This document shows positions 42,683 through 52,136 of a stretch of 64,000 bases of DNA, piece by piece. Under the pieces are notes generated by a model. That model ran no database searches and was not told the DNA's origin. It saw only the letters and a list, made by a program, of their open reading frames with translations. The stretch comes from Peribacillus sp044761665. Its GTDB lineage: Bacteria > Bacillota > Bacilli > Bacillales > DSM-1321. The translations under genes and the position numbers were made by a program. Location: NCBI RefSeq assembly GCF_044761665.1, contig NZ_JBIWCW010000004.1, forward strand, positions 248,001 to 312,000, in the 5' to 3' direction. Numbering within the stretch: the first letter of the stretch is position 1; every line of letters starts with the position of its first letter.

Positions 42683-44575
42683 TCAGGCCCTTTTTTCTTT
42701 TTTTGGCGTTATCATTTTTATCTTTTTCATAACGGTATCAGTTGTCAATCCGATTTCATCCAATAACTCGTTGACACTGCCATGTTCAATGAAATAGTCT
42801 GGTATACCCATTCGGTCTATGATTGCCCCATAGAATCCTTGATCATGTGCATACTCGAGCACCGAACTACCAAATCCCCCTTGAAGGATTGCTTCTTCAA
42901 TTGTAAGCAGTGGCATCTTCTCTCCAAGTAAACTGCTAAGCATTTTTTCATCAAGAGGCTTGATGAAACGGGCATTTATAACTTTAACGGAGTAATCCTC
43001 TTTTTCAAGTAGAGCTGCAGCTTCAAGAGCCATCGGAATGGTTGTCCCAAATGTTAAGATGGCAGCATCCGAACCCTCTTTCAACACTTCCCAAGAACCG
43101 ATGGGGATTTGTTGTAGTTCTGTGTCCATGACAACACCCAGTCCATTTCCACGTGGAAAACGCATAGCTATTGGACCATCGTTATAATGTATGGCTGTAT
43201 TTACCATATGCTGACCTTCATTTTCATCTTTTGGCATCATCAAAACGATATTGGGGATATGGCGTAAGAAAGCGATATCGAATACACCTTGATGTGTTTC
43301 CCCATCAGAACCGACCAGTCCTGCCCTGTCAATTCCAATAAAGACATTCAAGTTTTGACGGCAGATATCATGTACCACTTGGTCATATGCTCTTTGTAGG
43401 AAAGTCGAATAGATAGCCAAAAATGGTTTCATTTTCTGTGTTGCCAATCCGGCTGCAAAAGTAGCCGCATGCTGCTCTGCAATTCCGACATCATAGAAAC
43501 GCTCCGGGAATTCCTCCGCAAAACCTACTAACTTCGATCCGACAGGCATTGCAGGTGTTATGGCTACTATACGTTCGTCCTCCCGTGCAAGCTTACGCAC
43601 GGTTTCACTTACTAACGAACTCCAAGCCGGACCTTTACTAGGTGATTTAACAAAGTCACCCGTTTCGACTTGGTAAGGACCTGTCCCATGCCAATTGCCG
43701 GTCGTATCCAACTCGGCAGGCGAGTACCCTTTTCCTTTTTTGGTTATAACATGCAAAAGGACCGGACCTTTTGTTTTCTTGGCAAATCTCAAGTTTTCTA
43801 GCAATTCTTCATAATTATGGCCATCTACTGGTCCAAGATAAGTAAAACCTAATTCCTCGAAAAACATGCCAGAGACCAACAAATATTTCATACTGTCTTT
43901 CAAGCGTTCGGCTGTTGCTGCAAGCTTTCCACCAACGGCAGGGATTTTCTTCAGGAACATTTCCAATTCATCTTTTGCCCAATTGTATTTCCCTGCAGTC
44001 CTTAATCTACCCAGTACCGAATGTAAAGCGCCTACATTAGGGGCGATGGACATTTCATTGTCATTCAATATAACAATCATGTCCTTTTTTTCATCACCGA
44101 TATGGTTCAGAGCTTCTAGAGCCATCCCCCCTGTAAGGGCGCCATCTCCAATGACGGGTAAGATGAAACTTTTTTCGCCCTTGACATCGCGAGCTGCTGC
44201 CATTCCCATTGCAGCAGATAGGGAAGTCGAGCTATGACCCGTTTCCCATACATCATGAGGACTTTCAATCATTTTAGGGAAGCCACAAAGCCCTTTATAT
44301 TTCTTTAAGGTATCAAACTCTCCAGCTCTTCCTGTTAAGATTTTATGAACATAGGATTGATGGCCTACATCCCATAAAATTTTATCGTACGGACTATCGA
44401 ATTCTTTATGAAGCGCGATTGTCAACTCCACCACGCCTAAATTGGGACCAATATGCCCACCAGTTACTGATAATTTTTCCACAAGGAATTTACGAATATC
44501 CACACTTAATTCAACAAGCTCTTCATTATTCATATTCTTCAAAAATGAAGGGTCTTTTATAGATAGAAGATCCAA
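42683..44575 (-). CDS. dxs: 1-deoxy-D-xylulose-5-phosphate synthase
   Basis: This is the first enzyme of the MEP isoprenoid pathway, condensing pyruvate and glyceraldehyde 3-phosphate with thiamine diphosphate. Motifs: GGHIGPNLGVVELTIALH, the ThDP motif GDGALTGGMALEALN, and the transketolase domain with IAEQHAATFAAGLA. I take TTG 44575 (LDLLSIKDPSFLKN, 630 residues) as start because it matches the remembered B. subtilis N terminus; an ATG eight codons upstream (44599) is open but neither has a strong ribosome site. yqxC follows directly. Confidence 0.92.
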   Translation of the reverse strand: MDLLSIKDPSFLKNMNNEELVELSVDIRKFLVEKLSVTGGHIGPNLGVVELTIALHKEFDSPYDKILWDVGHQSYVHKILTGRAGEFDTLKKYKGLCGFPKMIESPHDVWETGHSSTSLSAAMGMAAARDVKGEKSFILPVIGDGALTGGMALEALNHIGDEKKDMIVILNDNEMSIAPNVGALHSVLGRLRTAGKYNWAKDELEMFLKKIPAVGGKLAATAERLKDSMKYLLVSGMFFEELGFTYLGPVDGHNYEELLENLRFAKKTKGPVLLHVITKKGKGYSPAELDTTGNWHGTGPYQVETGDFVKSPSKGPAWSSLVSETVRKLAREDERIVAITPAMPVGSKLVGFAEEFPERFYDVGIAEQHAATFAAGLATQKMKPFLAIYSTFLQRAYDQVVHDICRQNLNVFIGIDRAGLVGSDGETHQGVFDIAFLRHIPNIVLMMPKDENEGQHMVNTAIHYNDGPIAMRFPRGNGLGVVMDTELQQIPIGSWEVLKEGSDAAILTFGTTIPMALEAAALLEKEDYSVKVINARFIKPLDEKMLSSLLGEKMPLLTIEEAILQGGFGSSVLEYAHDQGFYGAIIDRMGIPDYFIEHGSVNELLDEIGLTTDTVMKKIKMITPKKEKRA

Positions 44576-44679
44576 ACAGGACCACTCACTTTCTGTCATT
44601 TCCGGTTATAAGCTTAATCAAAGCCTCAAAAGCGACTATATAGAAGGCTTGACCGAAAAATTCTTTTTAAGTTAAAAAT

Positions 44680-44711
44680 AGCCGCCAACACCCAGGTGAT
44701 TTCGGCGGCTT
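44680..44711 (-). terminator. terminator after ispA
   Basis: AGCCGCC pairs with GGCGGCT; the loop contains a small CACC/GGTG dyad, and the minus strand ends in ATTTTTAAC. It separates xseA-xseB-ispA from dxs-yqxC. Confidence 0.75.
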
Positions 44712-44821
44712 ATTGTACCTATTTTATCACGTAACGTCAATTTATAAAGTCATATTTATTTGCATAAATTTTCACAATGAGTATACCATAAAACTTTGTT
44801 TGATAACAAATTTAGTAACAC

Positions 44822-45715
44822 TCAATGATCTCGGTTCGCAATCAGATTGGTCAATTCATTCAACAAGCCAGTTTGTAATTTCGTTTCCGCCAAGGATTCA
44901 TGTGCCAAGTGAATATGCTGATTCAACTTTTCCTTTGCCCCCTGAAGCGTCAACAATGATGGATATGTGCTTTTATGGTTAGCCGTGTCACTGCCGACAG
45001 GCTTGCCTATCACTTCAACCGAACCTTCAATATCCAGAATATCATCCCGAATTTGAAAAGCAAGTCCCAGGTGATAAGCAAAGTCGCGTAAATGTTGGCG
45101 CTGTTCGGCAGTGGCTCCTGCTAAAATGGCACCGGAAAGAATGCTTGCCGCCAATAGTTTTCCCGTTTTATGTTCATGAATATACTCCATCTCACTAAGG
45201 GTCAACTGCTTGTCTTCACCTTCCATATCTGCTACTTGTCCACCAACCATCCCTTCAGCTCCAGCGGATTTTGCAATCTCACCTATTAACTCCAGCTTCA
45301 TTTCCGCACTTACTTGTGGATGGGTCATTTCGGCGATCAGCTGGAAGCTATAGGTAAGCAGGGCGTCTCCTGCTAGTATGGCCACCGCTTCACCGAAAAC
45401 TTTATGATTCGTCGGCTTTCCACGACGTAGGTCATCATCATCCATCGCTGGCAGATCATCATGAATCAACGAATACGTATGAATCATTTCAAGTGCCGAG
45501 GCCGCCGGGATCCCCAGTCTCATATCTTTGCCGAATGCCGCCAATACCGAGAAGACCAATAAAGGGCGGATACGTTTCCCCCCTGCCTCCAAGGAATAGG
45601 ACATGGCTTCTTTAACACTTTCAGGCGCGTTCAATTTCTTAACATAATCAACGACTTCTTTCTCTATTAGAACTTTATACTCTTTTGAAAAAGTATCAAA
45701 GGTTGCCGTACTCAT
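44822..45715 (-). CDS. ispA: farnesyl diphosphate synthase (geranylgeranyl-type fold)
   Basis: This enzyme condenses isopentenyl diphosphate with allylic diphosphates to make farnesyl diphosphate. The two Asp-rich motifs are LIHDDLPAMDDDDLRRG and QIRDDILDIEG, and EAGGKRIRPLL binds IPP (297 residues from ATG 45715). AGGAGG lies well placed before that ATG; the longer frame is antisense-free but overlaps xseB. One base separates it from the xseB stop. Its product is the presumed substrate of the YisP-like protein at 4 kb. Confidence 0.92.
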   Translation of the reverse strand: MSTATFDTFSKEYKVLIEKEVVDYVKKLNAPESVKEAMSYSLEAGGKRIRPLLVFSVLAAFGKDMRLGIPAASALEMIHTYSLIHDDLPAMDDDDLRRGKPTNHKVFGEAVAILAGDALLTYSFQLIAEMTHPQVSAEMKLELIGEIAKSAGAEGMVGGQVADMEGEDKQLTLSEMEYIHEHKTGKLLAASILSGAILAGATAEQRQHLRDFAYHLGLAFQIRDDILDIEGSVEVIGKPVGSDTANHKSTYPSLLTLQGAKEKLNQHIHLAHESLAETKLQTGLLNELTNLIANRDH

Positions 45716-45716
45716 A

Positions 45717-45950
45717 TTATTCTTCCTCCTGCACAGCAAAGGTTTCCAGTTCCCCATCTTCGCGTAAAATTTGCGTCAATTGATCCTCTACCGTTTTCAA
45801 CTTGGTATGGCATAGTCTGGATAAATCCATACCTTGTTTATAAATGGAAATAGCTTTTTCCAGTGGAACGTCTCCTTCTTCCAACTGTTCTACTATTTTC
45901 TCAAGGTTTTCCATCGCTTCTTCAAATGTAACGTCCTGTTTGTCCGTCAT
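45717..45950 (-). CDS. xseB: exodeoxyribonuclease VII small subunit
   Basis: This short partner of XseA is needed for single-strand exonuclease activity in repair and recombination. The 77 residues match the family: FEEAMENLEKIVEQLEEGDVPLEKAISIYKQGMDLSRLC. Its ATG overlaps the xseA stop by four bases (ATGA), keeping subunits in step, and it is followed one base later by ispA. Confidence 0.93.
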   Translation of the reverse strand: MTDKQDVTFEEAMENLEKIVEQLEEGDVPLEKAISIYKQGMDLSRLCHTKLKTVEDQLTQILREDGELETFAVQEEE

Positions 45951-47299
45951 GGCTCAATCCGCTCCTTTATTTCGGTTATCTCACATTCAAGTGTTCCATC
46001 TTTAATCGAAACAGCTATTTTATCCCCAGTCGATACTTGCTGAGTGCTCTTAATCAGCGTCTCATCTTCGGTAAAAACAAGCCCATAGCCCCGCTCCATG
46101 ATTTTCAGTGGGCTTAGAGCCGACAAGGTTGCCGTCAATGAAACGAACCGCTGTGATTTTTGGCGATAAATCGCTTCCATTGTCTTTCGCAATGTTCTTT
46201 CATACTGCTGTAAGTCTTCCTTTGAAGTCTTGACGATTTGTTCAGGATGCTGTTTTTTCAAAGTTTCAGTCATCTGATTTAAATCATCCCTCTTTTTCAT
46301 GAAATATCGCGTGCTCGTTTTTCCTAATCTCTCTGTCGCTCTGTCCAGCTGTTCAAGTTTTTGTTCGTACATTTTATGAGGATAACGGAAGGCATAAGAC
46401 CTTTCGAGCCTACTCAAATGCGTTCGTTCGGAATTCACTTTCTCCTGGATGGAGCGTGTCAAGCGGTTCTTGCGGTTCATCAGCCTTTCCAGTATTTCAT
46501 TTAGATGGGGAACTGCAAGCTCCGCTGCCCCAGTCGGTGTAGGCGCACGCATATCTGCTACAAAGTCAGCAATCGTGAAATCAGTCTCATGGCCCACTGC
46601 CGAAATAATCGGGATATCCGAATCATAAATCGATTCAGCCACTATTTCTTCATTAAACGCCCATAGCTCCTCAATGGAACCTCCGCCCCTTCCGACAATC
46701 AGCACGTCGGATTCAGCTCTCGCATTTGCCAGTGATATGGCCTGTGCAATCGATTTAGCTGCATTGTTCCCTTGAACCAGAGCTGGATAAATAATGATTC
46801 TAGTAATGGGATAGCGTCGCTTGATGGTCGTGATAATATCCCTTAAGGCTGCCCCCGTCGGTGATGTGATGACCCCCACTGATTTTGGGTATTGCGGTAT
46901 CGTCTTTTTATGTTGAGCCAAGAACAAACCTGCATCTTCCAACTTTTTCTTTAACTGTTCATAGGCAATGTATAAGTCACCGACACCGTCTGGAGCCATA
47001 CTTTTCACATACAACTGATACTGTCCACTGGCTTCATATAGGGAAATATCTCCCTTCACCAGAACTTTCATTCCATTTTCAGGAAGAAATTTCATCCCTT
47101 TGTTATTGGCAGCAAACATGACAGCAAGCAGGCGGGCTTTCTCATCTTTTAGAGTAAAGTACATATGCCCGCTAGTGTGTCGCTTAAAATTGGATATCTC
47201 CCCTTTTATGTATGCATTTTGCAAATGTGGATCCACATCGAACTTTCGTTTAATATATTTCGTCAATGCCGACACACTTAAATATTGTTGGTCGCTCAT
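45947..47299 (-). CDS. xseA: exodeoxyribonuclease VII large subunit
   Basis: This is the catalytic subunit of exonuclease VII. The N-terminal OB-fold (VSALTKYIKRKFDVDPHLQNAYIKGEISNFKRHTSGHMYFTLKD) is followed by a nuclease domain with GVITSPTGAALRDI, GRGGGSIEELWAFN and ISAVGHETDFTIADFVADMRAPTPTGAAEL, then a long C-terminal coiled coil. It has 450 residues, full length, and AAGGAG before ATG. First gene of xseA-xseB-ispA. Confidence 0.94.
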   Translation of the reverse strand: MSDQQYLSVSALTKYIKRKFDVDPHLQNAYIKGEISNFKRHTSGHMYFTLKDEKARLLAVMFAANNKGMKFLPENGMKVLVKGDISLYEASGQYQLYVKSMAPDGVGDLYIAYEQLKKKLEDAGLFLAQHKKTIPQYPKSVGVITSPTGAALRDIITTIKRRYPITRIIIYPALVQGNNAAKSIAQAISLANARAESDVLIVGRGGGSIEELWAFNEEIVAESIYDSDIPIISAVGHETDFTIADFVADMRAPTPTGAAELAVPHLNEILERLMNRKNRLTRSIQEKVNSERTHLSRLERSYAFRYPHKMYEQKLEQLDRATERLGKTSTRYFMKKRDDLNQMTETLKKQHPEQIVKTSKEDLQQYERTLRKTMEAIYRQKSQRFVSLTATLSALSPLKIMERGYGLVFTEDETLIKSTQQVSTGDKIAVSIKDGTLECEITEIKERIEP

Positions 47300-47382
47300 A
47301 TTTTATCTCCTTCCGACGGAATCGGATATAAAGGAAGCTAGCCTATAAAGCAGACTTATAATTCCCAGTAATCTTAAAATAG

Positions 47383-47424
47383 AAAAAAGCGGTCTCTTGT
47401 TATTATAAAACAAGAGGTCCGCTT
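47383..47424 (-). terminator. terminator of folD
   Basis: Arms at 47387-47400 and 47410-47424 (AAGCGG and CTCTTGT with complements, one bulge) form a long stem followed by TTTTTTCT on the minus strand, 25 bases past the folD stop. Confidence 0.85.
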
Positions 47425-47448
47425 CTTTGAAATAATTTGGCGTTTTTT

Positions 47449-48324
47449 TTAACTTTTCATTGCTTGTTTATCCAAGTTAAGTGTTTTCTGAGCAGATTTA
47501 ACAGTATTCTTCATGAGCATGGTAATGGTCATGGGCCCTACCCCTTTTGGTACAGGAGTTATGTAAGAAGCTTTATTTTTTACATCTTCAAATGAAACGT
47601 CTCCACAAAGCTTGCCTTCATCATTTCTGTTCATGCCAACATCAATCACGACGGCACCTTCTTTAATGTGGGAACTGGTGATTGTATCCCTTTTCCCAAC
47701 AGCTACCACAACCACATCGGCCTGCCTAGTATAGTAAGCAAGGTCACTCGTCTTAGAATGACAATATGTAACCGTTGCATTCGCATTTAAAAACAGCTGT
47801 CCTGCTGGTTTTCCAACGATATTGCTTCTTCCTACGATAACTACATGCTTGCCCTCTAGCTTATAGTCGATATGTTCAAGCATGACCATAATTCCATAAG
47901 GCGTACACGGTAAAAAAGCGTCCTGTCCCGTCATCATCCTGCCGATATTGATTGGGTGAAACCCATCTACATCCTTCTCAGGCGATATCGCTTCAATAAT
48001 CGCTTTTTCCTGAATATGTCCAGGTAATGGCAGCTGCACCAAAATTCCATGAATGCTGTCATCCTGGTTTAATTCCTCGATCTTCCGTATTAAATCCGGC
48101 TGTGTTAAATCTGCAGGTTGCTTAATTAATACAGAATGCATACCTAAATCTTCACAGGCTTTTTGTTTGTTTCGCACATAGGTTTGTGAAGCTTGATTGT
48201 CACCGACTAATATAACTGCCAAACCCGGCACGACATTTTTTTCACGTAATTGTTGGACTTCCTTGCTAATATCCTGTCTTACTGCCTCGGCAATTTCTTT
48301 ACCATTAATGATTTGAGCTGACAT
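47449..48324 (-). CDS. folD: methylenetetrahydrofolate dehydrogenase / cyclohydrolase
   Basis: This bifunctional enzyme interconverts 5,10-methylene- and 10-formyl-tetrahydrofolate using NADP+. Motifs: VGDNQASQTYVRNKQKACEDLG with the catalytic Lys, GILVQLPLPGH, and GRSNIVGKPAGQLFLNANATVTYCHSKT. The ATG at 48324 (MSAQIINGKEIAE, 291 residues) is 10 bases from GGGAGG; six codons upstream are rejected. Same order nusB-folD-xseA as B. subtilis. Confidence 0.93.
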   Translation of the reverse strand: MSAQIINGKEIAEAVRQDISKEVQQLREKNVVPGLAVILVGDNQASQTYVRNKQKACEDLGMHSVLIKQPADLTQPDLIRKIEELNQDDSIHGILVQLPLPGHIQEKAIIEAISPEKDVDGFHPINIGRMMTGQDAFLPCTPYGIMVMLEHIDYKLEGKHVVIVGRSNIVGKPAGQLFLNANATVTYCHSKTSDLAYYTRQADVVVVAVGKRDTITSSHIKEGAVVIDVGMNRNDEGKLCGDVSFEDVKNKASYITPVPKGVGPMTITMLMKNTVKSAQKTLNLDKQAMKS

Positions 48325-48391
48325 GTGTATCATACCTCCCAAGTTAATACTGCTAAAGAAATTGCGGAGACTTATCAGTATCTAAACAGCC

Positions 48392-48784
48392 TTAGTTGCC
48401 GATTTTTTCTTTGACTTTGGATAAAACGGCATTCACAAAGCTGCTTGATTGGTCATCACCGAATTTCTTAGCAATTTCAATAGCTTCATTCATCGCAACA
48501 CTTACCGGGACATCTTCGCTATAGACCATTTCATAAACTGCGATTCGCAGTAGATTCCGATCGATATTCGCTAGTCTTTCAAGTGTCCAGTTTTCCAAGT
48601 TCTCTCTGATCATTCCATCAATCTGTTCACGTTTTTCCGCAATCCCTGTCACTAATGTTTCAAAATATTCGTCAGTAGGTGCGCCATTCAGCACACTTTC
48701 CATAGCTGCTTCTGGTTCTGACTTGGCGATATCTATTTGGTATAGTGCTTGAAGGGATTTTTCACGGGCTACTCTTCTTTTCAT
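48392..48784 (-). CDS. nusB: transcription antitermination factor NusB
   Basis: This RNA-binding partner of S10 in antitermination on rRNA operons is 130 residues, all helical: MKRRVAREKSLQALYQIDIAK at the N terminus and INEAIEIAKKFGDD-type conserved helix (here MNEAIEIAKKFGDDQSSSFVNAVL) at the C terminus. AAAGGAGC precedes ATG. folD follows 68 bp downstream and is probably cotranscribed. Confidence 0.93.
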   Translation of the reverse strand: MKRRVAREKSLQALYQIDIAKSEPEAAMESVLNGAPTDEYFETLVTGIAEKREQIDGMIRENLENWTLERLANIDRNLLRIAVYEMVYSEDVPVSVAMNEAIEIAKKFGDDQSSSFVNAVLSKVKEKIGN

Positions 48785-49245
48785 AATCTTGCTCCTTTAA
48801 CATCTACTATTATATATGAAAATGCTAGTACAGACGAACATTAATTAACAAATTATCGAAAATATTAAGATTTTATCTTTTTTCCCTCTTAATTAATCGA
48901 TTTCCCACTAATAAAAAGGCCAAAAGACTCTAAAGGACGAGAACTCAACGTAATTTATCTTGAGTATTCACGTGAAATAGATTCTATAAACACTCTTTTG
49001 TTCAACAGATAGTTATATTTTTCGAAACTGTCAAAAGCTCTTGCCTAGCTTTCATGATCTTATTTCATCTTTTACACTCTAACAGAAAACGCCCATAAAT
49101 TAAAGGGAAACTTCCATACACCGCCTTATTATGTTCGTATTACAAAATATTATGAGACGTGGATGAATTCATTAAATAAAGGCCCTAAAAACAAAAACCC
49201 GACAAATAGTCGGGTTTTTGCATGTTTGAGTTAGAATGATGCCGA
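48785..49245. other. long intergenic region between nusB and yqhY
   Basis: This 461-bp AT-rich stretch has no ORF with a convincing ribosome site. It contains the yqhY terminator (49192-49220) and presumably a nusB promoter. No structured RNA could be recognised by eye. Confidence 0.6.
49192..49220. terminator. terminator after yqhY (bidirectional)
   Basis: AAAAACCCGAC (49193-49203) pairs with GTCGGGTTTTT (49209-49219) around AAATA; T runs on both strands. Confidence 0.9.
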
Positions 49246-49659
49246 TTACACTTCTTGTTCGTAATCCGCTTCCTGTTTTGCGTTTTCGAAAGCTATTCCT
49301 ACCACATGAATATTCACTTCACCCGCGTCGATAGCGGTCATATTTAATAACGCCTCACGAATGTTGTCCTGAACTTCCTGTGCAATCTTCGGAATAGAAA
49401 CACCAAATTTCATAACACAATAAAGATCGACTTTAATTGTTTCTCCTGTTAAGTCTACCTTAACGCCTTTACCGTGGTTCTTCTTGCCAAGCTTTTCAAC
49501 TACACCCGTAGCAAAATTTCCGCGCATATGTGCCACACCTTCAACCTCTGATGCAGCTATACCTGCGATAACCTCTATAACCTCAGGTGCAATCTCCACT
49601 TTACCAAGTCCACTATTGTATTCATCCATTTCGAGTAACTTGCCTTCCATTTCACTCAT
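49246..49659 (-). CDS. yqhY: Asp23/Gls24-family protein YqhY
   Basis: This 137-residue cytoplasmic protein has the DUF322 pattern GKVEIAPEVIEVIAGIAASEVEGV, VDLTGETIKVDLYCVMKFGVSIPKIAQEVQDNIREAL and VNIHVVGIAFE. In B. subtilis yqhY clusters with accBC, and its loss disturbs control of acetyl-CoA carboxylase, so a role in fatty-acid synthesis control is likely. AGGAGGTG precedes ATG. It lies 28 bp after accC in the same transcript. Confidence 0.88.
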   Translation of the reverse strand: MSEMEGKLLEMDEYNSGLGKVEIAPEVIEVIAGIAASEVEGVAHMRGNFATGVVEKLGKKNHGKGVKVDLTGETIKVDLYCVMKFGVSIPKIAQEVQDNIREALLNMTAIDAGEVNIHVVGIAFENAKQEADYEQEV

Positions 49660-49687
49660 TATAAAAGCACCTCCTGTCTTCCTTACA

Positions 49688-51040
49688 TTATGAGTTCATT
49701 ACATCATATATTTCAAGGAATTTGGTATTAAATTCTCCAGAAACAAATTGTTCATGCTGAAGTAACTTAATATGGAAAGGAATTGTAGTCTTAATTCCTT
49801 CGATGACAAACTCACCCAAAGCACGTTTCATTTTCTCGATTGCTTCTTCTCTTGTCGGTGCGTGGACAATCAATTTAGCAATCATTGAATCGTAATATGG
49901 CGGTATCGTATATCCTGGATATGCTGCAGAATCAACACGTACTCCATATCCACCTGGAGGCAGATACATCTGAATTCTACCTGCGGAAGGCATAAAGTTC
50001 TTGTCAGGATTTTCTGCATTGATCCGGCATTCGATGGACCAGCCATTAAAGCTGACATCTTCTTGCGATAGGGAAAGCACATCACCGGAAGCAACTTTAA
50101 TCTGTTCTTTGATCAAATCGACACCTGTGACCATTTCCGTAACAGGGTGTTCCACTTGGATACGTGTATTCATTTCCATGAAATAGTATTTCCTATTCAC
50201 ATAGTCATAAATAAATTCAACCGTACCTGCACCAGAGTAATTAACGGCAAGCGCAGCCGTAACCGCAGCCTGACCCATTTCCGCACGAGTCTCACCATCA
50301 AGTGCCGGAGATGGCGTTTCTTCTACAAGCTTTTGCAAACGTCTTTGAACCGAGCAGTCACGTTCTCCTAAATGTATGGCATTCCCGTGGTTATCGGCCA
50401 TCACCTGTATTTCGACGTGACGGAAATCTTCGATATACTTTTCAATATACACGCCTGGATTGCCGAAGGCTGTTGCCGCTTCCTGCTGGGTTATGTTAAT
50501 GCCTTTAACGAGTTCTTCTTCAGTTCTCGCGACTCGGATACCTTTACCCCCGCCACCGGCTGTAGCTTTAATAATGACTGGGTAACCCATTTCATTGGCA
50601 AGAGCAACGCCTTCATCCGTATCTTTAATGATTCCCTTAGAACCAGGTACGATTGGGACACCCGCTTTACGCATGGTTTCCCTTGCCACGTCCTTCGTTC
50701 CCATTTTATTTATGGCTTCAGGACTAGGCCCTATGAATATAATATTACATTCACGGCATAGTTCAGCAAAATTAGCGTTTTCAGCAAGGAAACCATAGCC
50801 AGGATGAATCGCATCCGAACCTGTTTTCTTGGCTGTACTGATGATGTTCGTCGTATTCAAATAGCTATCTTTTGATAGCTTAGGTCCTATGCAGTATGCC
50901 TCATCCGCAATTTGTACATGCAATGCTTCCTTGTCGGCTTCTGAATAAACCGCTACAGTTTCGATACCAAGTTCTTTGCAAGCCCTAATAATCCTGACTG
51001 CAATTTCACCTCTATTAGCAATTAATACTTTCTTAATCAT
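49688..51040 (-). CDS. accC: acetyl-CoA carboxylase biotin carboxylase subunit
   Basis: This ATP-grasp enzyme carboxylates the biotin on AccB. KKVLIANRGEIAVRIIRACKELG opens the chain, the ATP-binding loop is KATAGGGGKGIRVA, and HLGERDCSVQRRLQKLVEE, FIYDY..YYFMEMNTRIQVEHPVTEM are complete (450 residues). GGAG lies nearby before ATG. The N-terminal biotin-carboxylase sequence is clearly AccC rather than pyruvate carboxylase. It may also serve the orphan carboxyltransferase YqjD (speculative). Confidence 0.94.
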   Translation of the reverse strand: MIKKVLIANRGEIAVRIIRACKELGIETVAVYSEADKEALHVQIADEAYCIGPKLSKDSYLNTTNIISTAKKTGSDAIHPGYGFLAENANFAELCRECNIIFIGPSPEAINKMGTKDVARETMRKAGVPIVPGSKGIIKDTDEGVALANEMGYPVIIKATAGGGGKGIRVARTEEELVKGINITQQEAATAFGNPGVYIEKYIEDFRHVEIQVMADNHGNAIHLGERDCSVQRRLQKLVEETPSPALDGETRAEMGQAAVTAALAVNYSGAGTVEFIYDYVNRKYYFMEMNTRIQVEHPVTEMVTGVDLIKEQIKVASGDVLSLSQEDVSFNGWSIECRINAENPDKNFMPSAGRIQMYLPPGGYGVRVDSAAYPGYTIPPYYDSMIAKLIVHAPTREEAIEKMKRALGEFVIEGIKTTIPFHIKLLQHEQFVSGEFNTKFLEIYDVMNS

Positions 51041-51054
51041 TTAGAAACAGCTCC

Positions 51055-51540
51055 TCATTCAGGCTTCACTAAAAATAATGGTTGACCATATTCTACAAGT
51101 TGGCCTTCTTTTACAAGTATTTCAACTACTTCCCCGTTTACTTCTGCTTCGATTTCATTGAACAGTTTCATTGCTTCAACGATGCAGACAATTGTATCCG
51201 ATGTAACTTTGGAGCCTACTTTCACGTAAGCATCAGCATCCGGAGATGGGGATTGGTAGAACGTTCCCACCATCGGGGAAGTGATTTTATGTAAGTTTTC
51301 TTGCTCATTTACAGGTGTTGCGGACGTTTCCGCTGCCGTAGTTGCTGGCTGTGCTGTCGGTGTAGGTTTAACTTCGGCCACTTTAGCTTGCACGACTTCT
51401 TGGGCAGGTGCTGGATAAGCTACTGTTCCTACCTCTGTTTTCTTTAATTTAATTTTCGTTCCTTCATTTTCATAAACGAATTCACCAATGTTGGATTGAT
51501 CGACTAGCTTAATAATTTCACGAATTTCTTGGACCTTCAT
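51055..51540 (-). CDS. accB: acetyl-CoA carboxylase biotin carboxyl carrier protein
   Basis: This protein carries biotin on Lys125 in the motif CIVEAMKLFNEIEAE; the N-terminal helix MKVQEIREIIKLVDQSNIGEF and a Pro/Thr/Ala-rich linker precede the barrel domain. I start at ATG 51540 (161 residues), eight bases from AAGGGG; a GTG three codons upstream lies inside that site. First gene of accB-accC-yqhY. Confidence 0.93.
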   Translation of the reverse strand: MKVQEIREIIKLVDQSNIGEFVYENEGTKIKLKKTEVGTVAYPAPAQEVVQAKVAEVKPTPTAQPATTAAETSATPVNEQENLHKITSPMVGTFYQSPSPDADAYVKVGSKVTSDTIVCIVEAMKLFNEIEAEVNGEVVEILVKEGQLVEYGQPLFLVKPE

Positions 51541-52136
51541 TTTAGGCACCCCTTGTCTAATTTTATGGAAATTTGAGACAATTTAATATATATGTAACTC
51601 TAACCATGTGTTGTATGGCTCTTGCCGTCTCTTTGCATTGAAGCCGCTTTCTACTAATACATCGAGAGACATTTACACACTTCTCCTGTATTATAACAGA
51701 ATATTAAACTTCTCAAAAATATTGTCTTGCAGGAAGTATTATACCTTTTAATACCTGCTTCTAATATCATACAATATTAGCTTATAAATATTCAATGATA
51801 GATTAGTTGCGACTTGGTATTTACACTTCTATATTACACTTTCATCATAAGATTATGATTTTTTTGAAATCAATTTTTAAAAGCTTTCTCTAGTTCATGC
51901 CTGATTAAACCATATATATTCCTTAGTATAACCTTTTTATTACTTTTATGGAATATTAGAGGATAATTAGAAGCTGAGGAATTTCGTTCATCGCCCTCCC
52001 CTTCTTATGGATCCACCTAATTGGCAATACCAATAATTTTCCATATAAAAAGGCCTTTTCTACTAAAGAAAGGGCCTTTTTCATCTATTCATACCTTTTC
52101 GAACTGTTGTGTATCAGTTTCCAATCAGATGTTCAA
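51541..52136. other. intergenic region between spoIIIAH and accB
   Basis: This is a 596-bp AT-rich stretch. A dyad GCAGG at 51729-51733 with CCTGC at 51754-51758 encloses a TATAAT (minus strand, 51738-51743) that could be the accB -10, although no good -35 is seen. The spoIIIA terminator is at 52046-52081. No ORF or known riboswitch could be recognised. Confidence 0.5.
52046..52081. terminator. terminator of the spoIIIA operon
   Basis: AAAAAGGCC(TTTTCT) pairs with AGAAA(GGGCC)TTTTT: an A/T-flanked stem with T runs on both strands, 56 bases past the spoIIIAH stop. Confidence 0.85.
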